Source of the DNA: Mesorhizobium sp. INR15
GTDB taxonomy: Bacteria > Pseudomonadota > Alphaproteobacteria > Rhizobiales > Rhizobiaceae
Length of the DNA stretch: 64,000 nucleotides
Direction: 5' to 3'
NCBI RefSeq assembly: GCF_015500075.1
Contig: NZ_CP045496.1
Location: 3,544,001 to 3,608,000 of the forward strand
The position numbers and the translations under genes are program-made. This document shows, in pieces, positions 16,074 to 23,518 of the stretch. Under the pieces are notes generated by a model. That model saw nothing but the letters and a program-made list of their open reading frames with translations, had not been told where the DNA came from and did not search any database. Numbering within the stretch: the first letter of the stretch is position 1; every line of letters begins with the position of its first letter.

Positions 16074-16328
16074 ATGAAGAAACTTATTCTTGCTTCAGTT
16101 TCGGCTCTTGCCTTGCTTGGCGTTGCGGCATGCAGCGACAGCGGCACAGACAACACCACCACCCAGAGCACCAATCCGCCTGCCGCCGAACAGCCGATGA
16201 AGCCGGCCACGCCGGAAGCCACGCCGCCGGCCGCGAAGCCTCCGGCAACGGACAATTCAACGACGCAGAGCATCGCGCCCGAAAAGCCCGCTGAACCGGC
16301 TCCGGCAACACCTGCGCCAGCGCAGTAA
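16074..16328 (+). CDS. Small proline/alanine-rich lipoprotein
   Basis: An 84-residue protein. MKKLILASVSALALLGVAAC is a lipoprotein signal with lipobox GVAAC, and the first Cys is residue 20. The rest is low-complexity Pro, Ala, Thr and Glu (PAAEQPMKPATPEATPPAAK), with two TTQS repeats. The start at 16074 follows AAGGAGAG; the longer frame from 15978 is rejected. It is probably a surface or periplasmic spacer-type lipoprotein of unknown role, ended by a good intrinsic terminator. Confidence 0.78.
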   Translation: MKKLILASVSALALLGVAACSDSGTDNTTTQSTNPPAAEQPMKPATPEATPPAAKPPATDNSTTQSIAPEKPAEPAPATPAPAQ

Positions 16329-16356
16329 GTCCCGAGTATTTTCGAGTTGCGATCAG

Positions 16357-16388
16357 AGAAGGCCGGCCTCGTGCCGGCCTTTTCATTT
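16357..16388 (+). terminator. Intrinsic terminator after the small lipoprotein gene
   Basis: Stem AAGGCCGGC / GCCGGCCTT with a CTCGT loop, followed by TTTTCATTTTG. Confidence 0.88.
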
Positions 16389-16480
16389 TGTTATGCGGCC
16401 TGCGTCGGATCAACCTGCGCCAAAGGCCTGTTGGTTATCCCGGCTTGATAGCGCGAGGCCGTCGCTCTAAGAAGCAGGCC

Positions 16481-17200
16481 ATGTCGATTTGGGATCGCCT
16501 CGGCGACTTCATCACGCGCGTTTCGTCCTCAGCCTCGTCGGGTGTCGCCGATGTGGTCGAGGCCGTGCGCACGGTTTTTTCCGGCGACGCCGATCTGCGC
16601 CGTCGCGTCGCCTTCTCCGTGGCGATGATCGCGCTTTCGGCCAAGATGGCAAAGGCCGATGGTATCGTCACCCAGGATGAGGTGCGTGCCTTCCAGGAAA
16701 TATTCGAGGTGCCGCCGAAAGAGACACGCAACGTGGCGCGGCTGTTCGATCTCGCCCAGCGCGATGTCGCCGGCTTCGAAACCTATGCCGAACGGATGGC
16801 GCAGATGTGCGGTTCCGGGCATTCCAATTGCGTGATGCTGGAAGACATACTTGACGGCCTGTTTCACATCGCCAAGGCGGACGGGCTGGTGCATGAGCGT
16901 GAAGGTGCGTTCCTGCATCGCATCGCCGAGATCTTCCACATCGACGAAGCGCATTACGAAAGCATCCTGGCGCGGCACGTCAATCTGGGCGCTGGCGATC
17001 CCTACATCGTCCTCGGCATCGAGCGCGGCAAGCCTTTCGAAGAGGTCAAGAAGCGCTATCGCAAGCTGGTCTCGGACAATCATCCCGATCGGCTGATCGC
17101 ACGCGGCCTGCCGCAGGAATTCATCAAGATCGCAACGACGAGGGTCGCTGCGATCAACGCTGCCTACGAGATGATCGAGCGGGGCCTGCGGCACGCATGA
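16481..17200 (+). CDS. DjlA-like protein: TerB domain plus C-terminal J domain
   Basis: A 239-residue protein. Residues about 50-160 are a TerB-like helical domain (AMIALSAKMAKADGIVTQDE, FHIAKADGLVHEREGAFLHR: two Asp-containing repeats). Residues about 170-239 are a J domain with YIVLGIERGKPFEEVKKRYR and the diagnostic HPD in VSDNHPDRLIARG. Unlike E. coli DjlA there is no N-terminal membrane helix. The J domain should stimulate a DnaK ATPase. Its end overlaps the amidase gene by four bases, so it is coupled to wall-recycling machinery. Confidence 0.88.
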   Translation: MSIWDRLGDFITRVSSSASSGVADVVEAVRTVFSGDADLRRRVAFSVAMIALSAKMAKADGIVTQDEVRAFQEIFEVPPKETRNVARLFDLAQRDVAGFETYAERMAQMCGSGHSNCVMLEDILDGLFHIAKADGLVHEREGAFLHRIAEIFHIDEAHYESILARHVNLGAGDPYIVLGIERGKPFEEVKKRYRKLVSDNHPDRLIARGLPQEFIKIATTRVAAINAAYEMIERGLRHA

Positions 17201-17952
17201 GCGGGTTCTCGCCCGACGAACCACGCGCCGAAGTCCGGGTCTCGCCGAATTTCGGCCCGCGACGAGACACGCTCAAGCCCGACATGATCGTGCTTCATTA
17301 TACCGGCATGGGTACGGGGGCGGGCGCCGAGGCCTGGCTGTGCGATCCGGCCAGCGAGGTTTCATCGCATTATCTCGTGCATGAGGACGGGCAAATCGTT
17401 CAGATGGTCCGGGAAAGCGATCGCGCCTGGCATGCCGGCAAGAGCTCATGGTTTGGCGCTACCGATATCAACTCCCGCTCCGTGGGCATTGAAATCGTCA
17501 ATCCGGGGCATTCGCTGGGCTATCCCGCCTTTCCCAAACGGCAGATCGACGCCGTGATCGCCTTATGCGCCGGTATCGCCAAACGCCATTCCATCGCCGC
17601 TGAACGGGTGCTTGCCCATTCCGACGTGGCGCCGGGGCGCAAGATCGACCCAGGCGAGAAGTTTCCATGGAGGGCCCTTTTCGCGGCCGGTGTTGGCCAT
17701 CTTGTCGCGGCGGCCCCTGTTCGCCGGGGCGCAGCATTGAACCCCGGTGACGCCGGGCCCGACGTCGAGGCGCTGCAGTCGATGCTCGCGCTCTATGGTT
17801 ATGGCGTTGAAATAACAGGCAGTTTCGACAAGCAGACCGAGATCGTCGTTGAGGCTTTTCAACGGCACTTCCGGCCGCGCAAGGTGGATGGCGCTGCCGA
17901 TGGTTCGACAATGCGGACGCTGCGGCGGCTGCTCGATTCCATCCGGCCCTGA
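17197..17952 (+). CDS. N-acetylmuramoyl-L-alanine amidase, AmiD type, with peptidoglycan-binding domain
   Basis: A 251-residue protein with an Amidase_2 domain (about 25-160): DMIVLHYTGMG (zinc His), SSHYLVHEDGQIVQMV, SRSVGIEIVNPG and VLAHSDVAPGRKIDPGEKFP (His and Lys/Asp of the active site). A PG_binding_1 domain follows (about 180-251; LNPGDAGPDVEALQSMLALY). There is no obvious signal peptide, so it may act in the cytoplasm on recycled anhydro-muropeptides (AmpD role) or be exported by another route. It is coupled to the DjlA-like gene by ATGA. Confidence 0.9.
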   Translation: MSGFSPDEPRAEVRVSPNFGPRRDTLKPDMIVLHYTGMGTGAGAEAWLCDPASEVSSHYLVHEDGQIVQMVRESDRAWHAGKSSWFGATDINSRSVGIEIVNPGHSLGYPAFPKRQIDAVIALCAGIAKRHSIAAERVLAHSDVAPGRKIDPGEKFPWRALFAAGVGHLVAAAPVRRGAALNPGDAGPDVEALQSMLALYGYGVEITGSFDKQTEIVVEAFQRHFRPRKVDGAADGSTMRTLRRLLDSIRP

Positions 17953-18121
17953 CCCCGGGTAGAGGCGTGTCCAAGTAATCCTTTCCCAGTCCTTAAGTTA
18001 CAACTTGTCACTCAAAGTGACTTGCCTCGCCTTGTTTGGCGCCAAATCGGACGTCAAACGGCGATCGTGCAAGTTGTCGGACCCCAAGCCCCCCGGATGT
18101 TCCGATTGTAATTAAGCGTTG

Positions 18122-18143
18122 CCGCGTGAAGATCTTCACGCGG
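18122..18143. promoter_or_regulatory. Perfect 22-bp palindrome in the leader of the lytic transglycosylase gene
   Basis: CCGCGTGAAGA followed directly by its exact reverse complement, ending 20 bp before the ATG at 18164. It could be an operator or, with no loop, a site acting at DNA level rather than an RNA hairpin. No regulator is evident. Confidence 0.5.
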
Positions 18144-18163
18144 TTCAGACAGAACAGGATCAC

Positions 18164-18871
18164 ATGCAGAAATTGACCGTTTTAACGGCAGCTCTTGCTG
18201 CCGGCGTAATGACTTTTGCCTTCACCGCAGCCGATGCCGCACCACTCAGCCCACGGGCTGATCAGGGCTTTGTGACCGCCACCGCCAAAGGCGGCAAGGC
18301 GACGCCAGCCAAGGCTGGCCACGGTCCGAAAGCAGCCGCTCGCGCTTCCGCCAAGGTTGAGAAGGCAAGCTGGGCAAAGGCGAAGAAACCGGTCTCGAAG
18401 CGACAGGGCAAGCGCGGCAGAAAGACCGTCGACCTGACGACAACGGCGTCCATCAGCGGTGCGAGCACAGCGGTGTCAACAGCGGCGGTTGCCGGCGGCG
18501 GCCAGTATTCGGCGATCGTCGCGCGTTATGCCGCCAGCTACGGCGTTCCGGTGTCGCTGGCGCATGCGGTGATCAAGATCGAAAGCAACTACCGGCCGAA
18601 CATGGTCGGCAGCGCCGGCGAAGTCGGCCTGATGCAGATCAAGCCGGCGACGGCGCGGATGATGGGCTACAGCGGCTCGGCAAGGGGACTGTTTGATCCC
18701 GACACCAACATCAAATACGGCATGAAGTACCTCGGCATGGCGCAGGACCTCGGCGGCGGCACGACCTGCGGCACGATCCTGAAATACAATGCCGGCCATG
18801 CGGCAACGCGGATGAACCCGATTTCCGCCGCCTATTGCAGCAAGGTCAAGGTGACGATGGCGGCACTCTAG
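18164..18871 (+). CDS. Small lytic transglycosylase (SLT domain), secreted
   Basis: A 235-residue protein. The signal peptide is MQKLTVLTAALAAGVMTFAF, cleaved near ADAA. A basic Lys/Ala-rich linker (about 35-95) follows, then the SLT domain (about 120-235): LAHAVIKIESNYRPNMVG with the catalytic Glu, GEVGLMQIKPATARMMGY, NIKYGMKYLGMAQDLGGG and LKYNAGHAATRMNP. The start at 18164 follows AGGAT and begins the signal sequence. The Lys-rich linker may bind the wall or DNA electrostatically. It ends in an intrinsic terminator just before rnpB. Confidence 0.9.
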   Translation: MQKLTVLTAALAAGVMTFAFTAADAAPLSPRADQGFVTATAKGGKATPAKAGHGPKAAARASAKVEKASWAKAKKPVSKRQGKRGRKTVDLTTTASISGASTAVSTAAVAGGGQYSAIVARYAASYGVPVSLAHAVIKIESNYRPNMVGSAGEVGLMQIKPATARMMGYSGSARGLFDPDTNIKYGMKYLGMAQDLGGGTTCGTILKYNAGHAATRMNPISAAYCSKVKVTMAAL

Positions 18872-18884
18872 CCGCTGCTTTTGG

Positions 18885-18912
18885 GGAGCCGGCTATTGTG
18901 GCCGGCTTTTTC
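18885..18912 (+). terminator. Intrinsic terminator after the SLT-domain gene
   Basis: Stem AGCCGGC / GCCGGCT with a TATTGTG loop and then TTTTTC. It separates the transglycosylase gene from rnpB. Confidence 0.88.
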
Positions 18913-18948
18913 GTTTGCGTTTTGTGGCGTGAACCCCTTTATACGCCC

Positions 18949-19346
18949 TGCCAGCTGGCCGGGCGGCCGCACCAGCAATCGCCGAAAGGCCGCGGGTGAG
19001 GAAAGTCCGGGCTCCATGGAAATACGGTGCCGGTTAATGGCCGGCGGGGGCGACCCCAGGGAAAGTGCCACAGAAAGCAAACCGCCACGATCTTCGTGGT
19101 AAGGGTGAAAGGGTGGGGTAAGAGCCCACCGCGCGACTGGCAACAGGAGCGGCACGGTAAACCCCACCGGGAGCAAAACCGAATAGGGGCGGTGCGAGGG
19201 GAAACCCTCGAGGGCTGTTTCCGGCTCACCGTCCGGGTAGGTTGCGTGAGGCGCATGGCAACATGCGCCCAAGATGAATGGCCGCCACGTTCTCGCGCCG
19301 CAAGGGGCGAGGGCCATACAGAACCCGGCTTACAGGCCAGCTGGCA
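18949..19346 (+). ncRNA. rnpB: RNase P RNA (bacterial type A)
   Basis: About 398 nt. The P1 stem pairs TGCCAGCTGGCC at the 5' end with GGCCAGCTGGCA at the 3' end. The universally conserved 5' block GAGGAAAGTCCGGGCTCC is at 18998-19015, ACAGAAA and AAGGGTGAAAGGGTGGGGTA occur in the middle, and the 3' block ACAGAACCCGGCTTACAG is at 19317-19334. This is the catalytic RNA of RNase P, which matures tRNA 5' ends. Ends are set by P1 and may be off by a few bases. Many spurious ORFs cross it. Confidence 0.96.
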
Positions 19347-19468
19347 GTTTCTTCGCGATATCGAGAAGATATCCCTTGTGATCAGCAGGTAGCGCTTTCG
19401 GGCGCACTTGTTGATTCAAGGATTTCGCCGTTTGCCGCTGCTACGTCCAGGTCGCCTTTGTTGAAATT

Positions 19469-19487
19469 GGTGCGATTAAATCGTACC
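19469..19487. promoter_or_regulatory. Near-palindrome upstream of the toxin-antitoxin operon
   Basis: GGTGCGATTAAATCGTACC is an inverted repeat with one mismatch pair, ending 29 bp before the antitoxin ATG. ParD/CopG-type antitoxins autoregulate by binding such sites, so this is a likely operator. Confidence 0.55.
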
Positions 19488-19516
19488 ATGCCTCGACGAT
19501 CCTATCAGGAGGCACC

Positions 19517-19801
19517 ATGGGACAGGTCGATAAACGCAGCATCACGCTGTCGCCGGAATTGGCGGCGGCGGTCGACGGTGTGGTTGCCGCCGGCGAATAT
19601 GCCTCGGCCAGCGAGGTGATCCGCGACGCGCTCAGGCAATGGAAAGACCGACGCGACCTGCATGGGTATACGGTGGAGGAGTTGCGGAAACTGGTGCAGG
19701 AGGGGATCGATAGCGGGCATGCGTTGGAAGGGCAGCCAATCATGGATCGGTTGCGCGCGAAATATCTGAAAATGGCTGAAGCCAAAGGCGTCCAGGAGTG
19801 A
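19517..19801 (+). CDS. ParD-family antitoxin (ribbon-helix-helix)
   Basis: A 94-residue protein, first gene of a type II toxin-antitoxin pair. The N-terminal RHH motif reads KRSITLSPELAAAVDGVVAA followed by YASASEVIRDALRQWKDR, which is diagnostic of ParD. The acidic C-terminal part should wrap the toxin. A strong ribosome binding site (CAGGAGGCACC) precedes the ATG. It overlaps the toxin start by four bases. Confidence 0.9.
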   Translation: MGQVDKRSITLSPELAAAVDGVVAAGEYASASEVIRDALRQWKDRRDLHGYTVEELRKLVQEGIDSGHALEGQPIMDRLRAKYLKMAEAKGVQE

Positions 19802-20091
19802 AATACCGCCTGCTTCCTCAGGCCCTGATCGATCTCGAAGACATCGGCGACTACATTGCCGGCCAGAACCCCAATGCAGCGGTTCGTCTCGTGGATGCCT
19901 TGGAACAGCGATGGAATTTGCTCACCCTGCATCCATCCTCCGGCGCGCCGCGCAACGACATCGCGCCCGGAATCCGTCACCTGATCATGGGTGAATATCT
20001 CACCTTGTATCGTGTCGGCGACGATGCGATCGAAATCATCCGGGTGCTGCATGGCAAGCGCAACATCGAGGCCGATGACCTGAGCCCCTGA
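19798..20091 (+). CDS. ParE-family toxin (RelE/ParE superfamily)
   Basis: A 97-residue protein beginning at GTG (GTGA overlap with the antitoxin stop). Typical ParE stretches are LLPQALIDLEDIGDYIAGQN, GAPRNDIAPGIRHLIMGEYL and YRVGDDAIEIIRVLHGKRNI. ParE toxins inhibit DNA gyrase; the antitoxin neutralises them. The gene directly abuts the convergent trans-sulfuration gene with no intergenic bases. Confidence 0.9.
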   Translation: MKYRLLPQALIDLEDIGDYIAGQNPNAAVRLVDALEQRWNLLTLHPSSGAPRNDIAPGIRHLIMGEYLTLYRVGDDAIEIIRVLHGKRNIEADDLSP

Positions 20092-21207
20092 TTATCCACT
20101 GAGCTTTGTCAGCGACGTCTCGATGGCCTTCCAAAGTTCTTCAACCGGTTCGCAGCCGACCGAAAGGCGCACAAAGCCCGCCGGAACCGCGTCGCCGCGC
20201 TTTAGCCTTCGCTCGGCGGATGTGTGTACGCCACCGAAGGACGTGGCGGCCTGCATCAATTCGCAATTGTTGATGAAATCCTCGGCCTTGTCCTCCGAGG
20301 CCAGCTCGAATGAGATGAGAAAGCCGAAGCGCTCCATCTGGGCGCGGGCGAGATTGTGCGACGGGTCGCCTTCCAGGCCGGGGAAACGCAGGTTGCTGAT
20401 CGCCCGGTGACCTTGCAGGCGCCGCGCGATCACTTCCGCGGAAGAGCACATGCGGTCGAAGCGGACGTCCAGGGTTTCCAGGCCGCGATGCACCAGCCAG
20501 GCCTCGAACGGACCGGGAATGCTGCCGGAGACCTCGCGCCAGCCGGTTACGGCGGCGATGATTTCCGCATTGCGGCTGGCGACATGGCCAAACAGCACAT
20601 CGGAGTGGCCGTTGGGCGCCTTGGTGTCGGCCGCGACGACGATGTCGGCGCCATGATCGAGTGGTCGCTGGCCGAAGGGTGTCATTGTCGTGTTGTCAAC
20701 GACAAGGATCGCGCCGGCCTTGTGAACGGCCGCGGCGACAGCGGCGATGTCGCAGATGTCCAATCCAGGATTGGCGGGGGTTTCGACGAAGGCGAGGCGA
20801 TAGCCTTCGAAGCCCCCATCGAGGAAGGTCGATGTCGGCCTCACATCGTAGGTAACGCCAAGCGGCTTGAGGAAGCGTTCAACCAGCGCCCTGGTGGTGT
20901 GATAGCCGTCCGAAGGCAAAAGGATGTGGTCGCCGGCCTTGAGCACGGCAAAGAACGCCGCCGAGATCGCTGCCATTCCCGACGGAAATGCAACGCAAGG
21001 CGCATCTTCCAGGTGGGCCAGCATGTGCTCAACCGCGTCCCATGTCGGATTGCTGAAGCGGCCATACTGGTTGAATCCGGCGGCGTCGCCGGGGGCATGA
21101 AAAATGGCGGCCATGGTCAGGGGCAGCGGAATGGAATCGCCTTTGGCAAGCGTGCTGCGACGCAGGTGAGGCAGTGCCGCAGCGCGAGACTTTGCTGTTT
21201 CAGACAT
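20092..21207 (-). CDS. Cys/Met-metabolism PLP enzyme (cystathionine gamma-synthase/lyase family)
   Basis: A 371-residue gamma-family PLP enzyme starting at ATG 21207 (MSETAKSRAAALPHLRRSTL). Motifs are YGRFSNPTWDAVEHMLAHLE, APCVAFPSGMAAISAAFFAV, FVETPANPGLDICDI, ILVVDNTTMTPFGQRPLDHG and the PLP lysine in VVAADTKAPNGHSDVLFGH. The usual context is TKYxxGHSD; here it is TKAPNGHSD, a subgroup often annotated as cystathionine gamma-lyase. The frame stays open further upstream but that extension has no ribosome binding site and no family similarity. Synthase, beta-lyase and gamma-lyase activity cannot be told apart here. Confidence 0.87.
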   Translation of the reverse strand: MSETAKSRAAALPHLRRSTLAKGDSIPLPLTMAAIFHAPGDAAGFNQYGRFSNPTWDAVEHMLAHLEDAPCVAFPSGMAAISAAFFAVLKAGDHILLPSDGYHTTRALVERFLKPLGVTYDVRPTSTFLDGGFEGYRLAFVETPANPGLDICDIAAVAAAVHKAGAILVVDNTTMTPFGQRPLDHGADIVVAADTKAPNGHSDVLFGHVASRNAEIIAAVTGWREVSGSIPGPFEAWLVHRGLETLDVRFDRMCSSAEVIARRLQGHRAISNLRFPGLEGDPSHNLARAQMERFGFLISFELASEDKAEDFINNCELMQAATSFGGVHTSAERRLKRGDAVPAGFVRLSVGCEPVEELWKAIETSLTKLSG

Positions 21208-21401
21208 CGATTTCCAATCCTGTTGGTGGCCGTCGGGATGCGGCGAGACGCTATGCCCGACAACGGCCGGCGGCAAGGCGCGTCCGGTTGGGCCAGACGG
21301 CTCTAAACGGTTCGTTAGGCTTAATGGATCATAAAAACGAGACGTGCCGTCAAAGCTCTTCTCATTGGCCTTGGTGCGCGTGTTTGTGAAGCCTATTCCC
21401 G

Positions 21402-21431
21402 TTGACGCCCATAGTGCCCCATGATATCCCG
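21402..21431 (+). promoter_or_regulatory. dcw-cluster promoter region with three MraZ-box-like repeats
   Basis: TTGACG at 21402-21407 fits a -35 element. Directly after it CCCA (21408), CCCA (21418) and CCCG (21428) repeat with an exact 10-bp period. On the other strand these are TGGG, TGGG and CGGG, the arrangement of MraZ operators known in enterobacteria. MraZ is the first gene of the cluster, so autorepression is likely. This places transcription start about 180 nt before the mraZ ATG. Confidence 0.65.
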
Positions 21432-21616
21432 TTTCAATATTCAAGCCTTCGTCCCGCGTCAGGGTAAAGCGTACGCCAATCGGGCAGCCGCGGCGGCTGT
21501 GCGTTTGCCGGTTTTTACCTTTGCGGATGGGGCTGATACGGGGCAGGGCACGCATCGTGGCAGCGCGGGCGGTGAGATGAAGAGGGGTGCGGCGGCGCAA
21601 GCGGCTGTGATGTTTG

Positions 21617-22090
21617 ATGGACCGGTTTCTCTCAAATACGGTGAGCAGGATCGATGCGAAGGGACGGGTTTCCGTGCCTGCGCATTTCCGTGCCGTTGTG
21701 CAGAAGCGCGGCTATTCGGAACTCTACGCACTGCGCTGTCTGGACCTGCCGGCGATGGATGTCGGCGGGCTGGACCTGCTCGACCGGTACGAGCAGCGCA
21801 TCGCACAGGAAGATCCGTTCCTGCAGACGGCGGACGACATGTCGTTCTTCTGCCACGGCGACGGCACGTTTCTAAAACTCGACCAGGACGGCCGCATCAC
21901 GATGAGCGATTTCATTCGCGAACACACGGGCATTTCGGCGGAAGTGGCCTTTGTCGGGCGCGGCAACTTCTTTCAGATCTGGGAGCCGGGACGGCTTGCT
22001 GCCTATGGGGCGCAGGCGCGGGCCCGGCTTTTGCAACTTCGGCAAGGGACGAAGGCTCAGGGGACCAACGCTGGGGAGCGACCGGAATGA
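21617..22090 (+). CDS. mraZ: Transcriptional regulator MraZ
   Basis: A 157-residue protein of two SpoVT/AbrB-like swapped-hairpin repeats. The first is MDRFLSNTVSRIDAKGRVSV then PAHFRAVVQ; the second is FLKLDQDGRITMSDFIREHT. MraZ is a DNA-binding repressor of the dcw cluster and forms rings. ATG 21617 gives the canonical MDRFLSN start; the TTG just before it is ignored. The ribosome binding site is weak. The stop overlaps rsmH (ATGA), and the leader is long. Confidence 0.95.
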   Translation: MDRFLSNTVSRIDAKGRVSVPAHFRAVVQKRGYSELYALRCLDLPAMDVGGLDLLDRYEQRIAQEDPFLQTADDMSFFCHGDGTFLKLDQDGRITMSDFIREHTGISAEVAFVGRGNFFQIWEPGRLAAYGAQARARLLQLRQGTKAQGTNAGERPE

Positions 22091-23115
22091 CGGTGGGCGA
22101 CGGCGATGACCTTCACGCCGTTGGCGGCCCCGTTGGTAACTTGGCCCGCCACATTCCGGTCCTCCTTGGCGAAGTGCTGGAAGCGCTGGGGCCGGCGGAG
22201 GGCGACGTCATCATCGACGGCACGTTCGGCGCCGGCGGCTATACCAGGGCTATTCTGGCGGCAGGGGCTTCGGTTGTGGCGATCGATCGCGATCCGGATG
22301 CGATCGCTGCCGGGCGGGCGCTCGAACAGCAATCTGACGGCAAGCTGAGGCTGGTGCAGGCGCCGTTCTCGACGCTGGATGAACATGCCGAAAGCGTCGA
22401 TGGCGTCGTGCTCGACATTGGTGTGTCCTCCATGCAGATCGACCAGGCGCAACGCGGCTTTTCGTTCCGCGCCGACGGGCCTCTCGACATGCGCATGGCG
22501 CAGGCCGGCATGAGCGCCGCCGATGTCGTCAACAGCTTCAAGCCGGGCGACCTCGCCCGCATTTTCGGCTTTCTCGGCGAGGAGCGCCATGCCGGCCGCA
22601 TCGCCCGCATGATCGAGAGCCGCCGTGAAAAACGGCCGTTCGAGCGCACGCTGGAACTCGCCGACGCCATCGAAACGCATGTCGGCCGGGCGCCGAAAGA
22701 CAAGATCCATCCGGCAACCCGCGTCTTCCAGGCACTGCGCATCTTCGTCAATGACGAGCTTGGCGAGCTGGCTAAGGCGCTGCTCGCGGCCGAACGCGTG
22801 CTGAAGCCGGGTGGCCGGCTTGTCGTGGTGACGTTTCATTCGCTGGAAGACCGCATCGTCAAGCGCTTCATCTCGGACCGTGCCGATGCCGTGACCGGCT
22901 CGCGCCATTTGCCCGAAGCCCAGTCGCGCACGGCGACCTTCCGCAAGGCCGGTGGCGGCGTGACGCCCGGCGATGCGGAAACTGCAGCCAATCCACGCGC
23001 CCGTTCAGCGCGGCTGCGTGCTGCGATCCGCACCGAGGCGCCGGCGCGCAACAGCGATTTTTCGATTTTCGGCCTTCCAAAGCTTCCCGGTGTCGACCGG
23101 CCGGGGGAGAGGTAA
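22087..23115 (+). CDS. rsmH: 16S rRNA (cytosine(1402)-N(4))-methyltransferase RsmH
   Basis: A 342-residue SAM-dependent enzyme (formerly MraW). Motifs: HIPVLLGEVLEAL, VIIDGTFGAGGYTRAILAAG (motif I), VDGVVLDIGVSSMQIDQAQR, GFSFRADGPLDMRM and VVTFHSLEDRIVKRFI. It methylates C1402 in the P site of 16S rRNA. The frame is open far upstream through mraZ, but the ATGA overlap and the family start at HIPVLL fix the start at 22087 with a short leader peptide of about 20 residues. Confidence 0.96.
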   Translation: MTVGDGDDLHAVGGPVGNLARHIPVLLGEVLEALGPAEGDVIIDGTFGAGGYTRAILAAGASVVAIDRDPDAIAAGRALEQQSDGKLRLVQAPFSTLDEHAESVDGVVLDIGVSSMQIDQAQRGFSFRADGPLDMRMAQAGMSAADVVNSFKPGDLARIFGFLGEERHAGRIARMIESRREKRPFERTLELADAIETHVGRAPKDKIHPATRVFQALRIFVNDELGELAKALLAAERVLKPGGRLVVVTFHSLEDRIVKRFISDRADAVTGSRHLPEAQSRTATFRKAGGGVTPGDAETAANPRARSARLRAAIRTEAPARNSDFSIFGLPKLPGVDRPGER

Positions 23116-23119
23116 GCAC

Positions 23120-23518
23120 GTGTTTCGTACCAGCGACATCGTTCTGATCGCCGTCATGGTTGCGGCAGCGGCCTTGACCTACAAGACCAAGCGCGAAGCC
23201 GAGGAGCAATTGGCGTCGGTGCAGAAAATCCATGCACAGATCCGTTACGAGGAAGACACGATCGACCTCCTCAAGGCCGACTGGAGCCTGCTCACCCAGC
23301 CGTCGCGCCTGCAGAAGCTGGCTGAACTCTACAAGTCGCAACTCGAACTCGAGCCGGTCAGCGCACGCCAGATCGTCGGGCTCGGCGACCTGCCGGCCAA
23401 GGCCCTGGACATCCAGGATATCCTGTCTGGACGTCGCGGCGGCATGACCGCCGACAATTCCGACAATGCGCCCTCGGACGGCAAGGATCCCGTGGTGACC
23501 GGAGGCATCGCCCAATGA
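23120..23518 (+). CDS. ftsL: Cell division protein FtsL
   Basis: A 132-residue bitopic membrane protein starting at GTG 23120 behind GGGAGAGG. Residues 1-20 (VFRTSDIVLIAVMVAAAALT) are the single transmembrane helix, followed by a periplasmic coiled coil (REAEEQLASVQKIHAQIRYE) and SLLTQPSRLQKLAELYKSQL. It acts with FtsB and FtsQ to activate septal peptidoglycan synthesis. A longer frame from 22973 overlaps rsmH and is rejected. The stop overlaps ftsI by four bases. Confidence 0.9.
   Translation: MFRTSDIVLIAVMVAAAALTYKTKREAEEQLASVQKIHAQIRYEEDTIDLLKADWSLLTQPSRLQKLAELYKSQLELEPVSARQIVGLGDLPAKALDIQDILSGRRGGMTADNSDNAPSDGKDPVVTGGIAQ

Noticed and set aside
18868..19392. Several short open frames on both strands at the RNase P RNA locus
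   Set aside because: The locus is rnpB; the frames cross its conserved RNA blocks and have no coding signals.
21421..23115. A 564-codon open frame starting at ATG 21421 and running through mraZ into rsmH
   Set aside because: The part before 22087 is a GC-rich shadow frame of mraZ. RsmH similarity begins at the ATG overlapping the mraZ stop.
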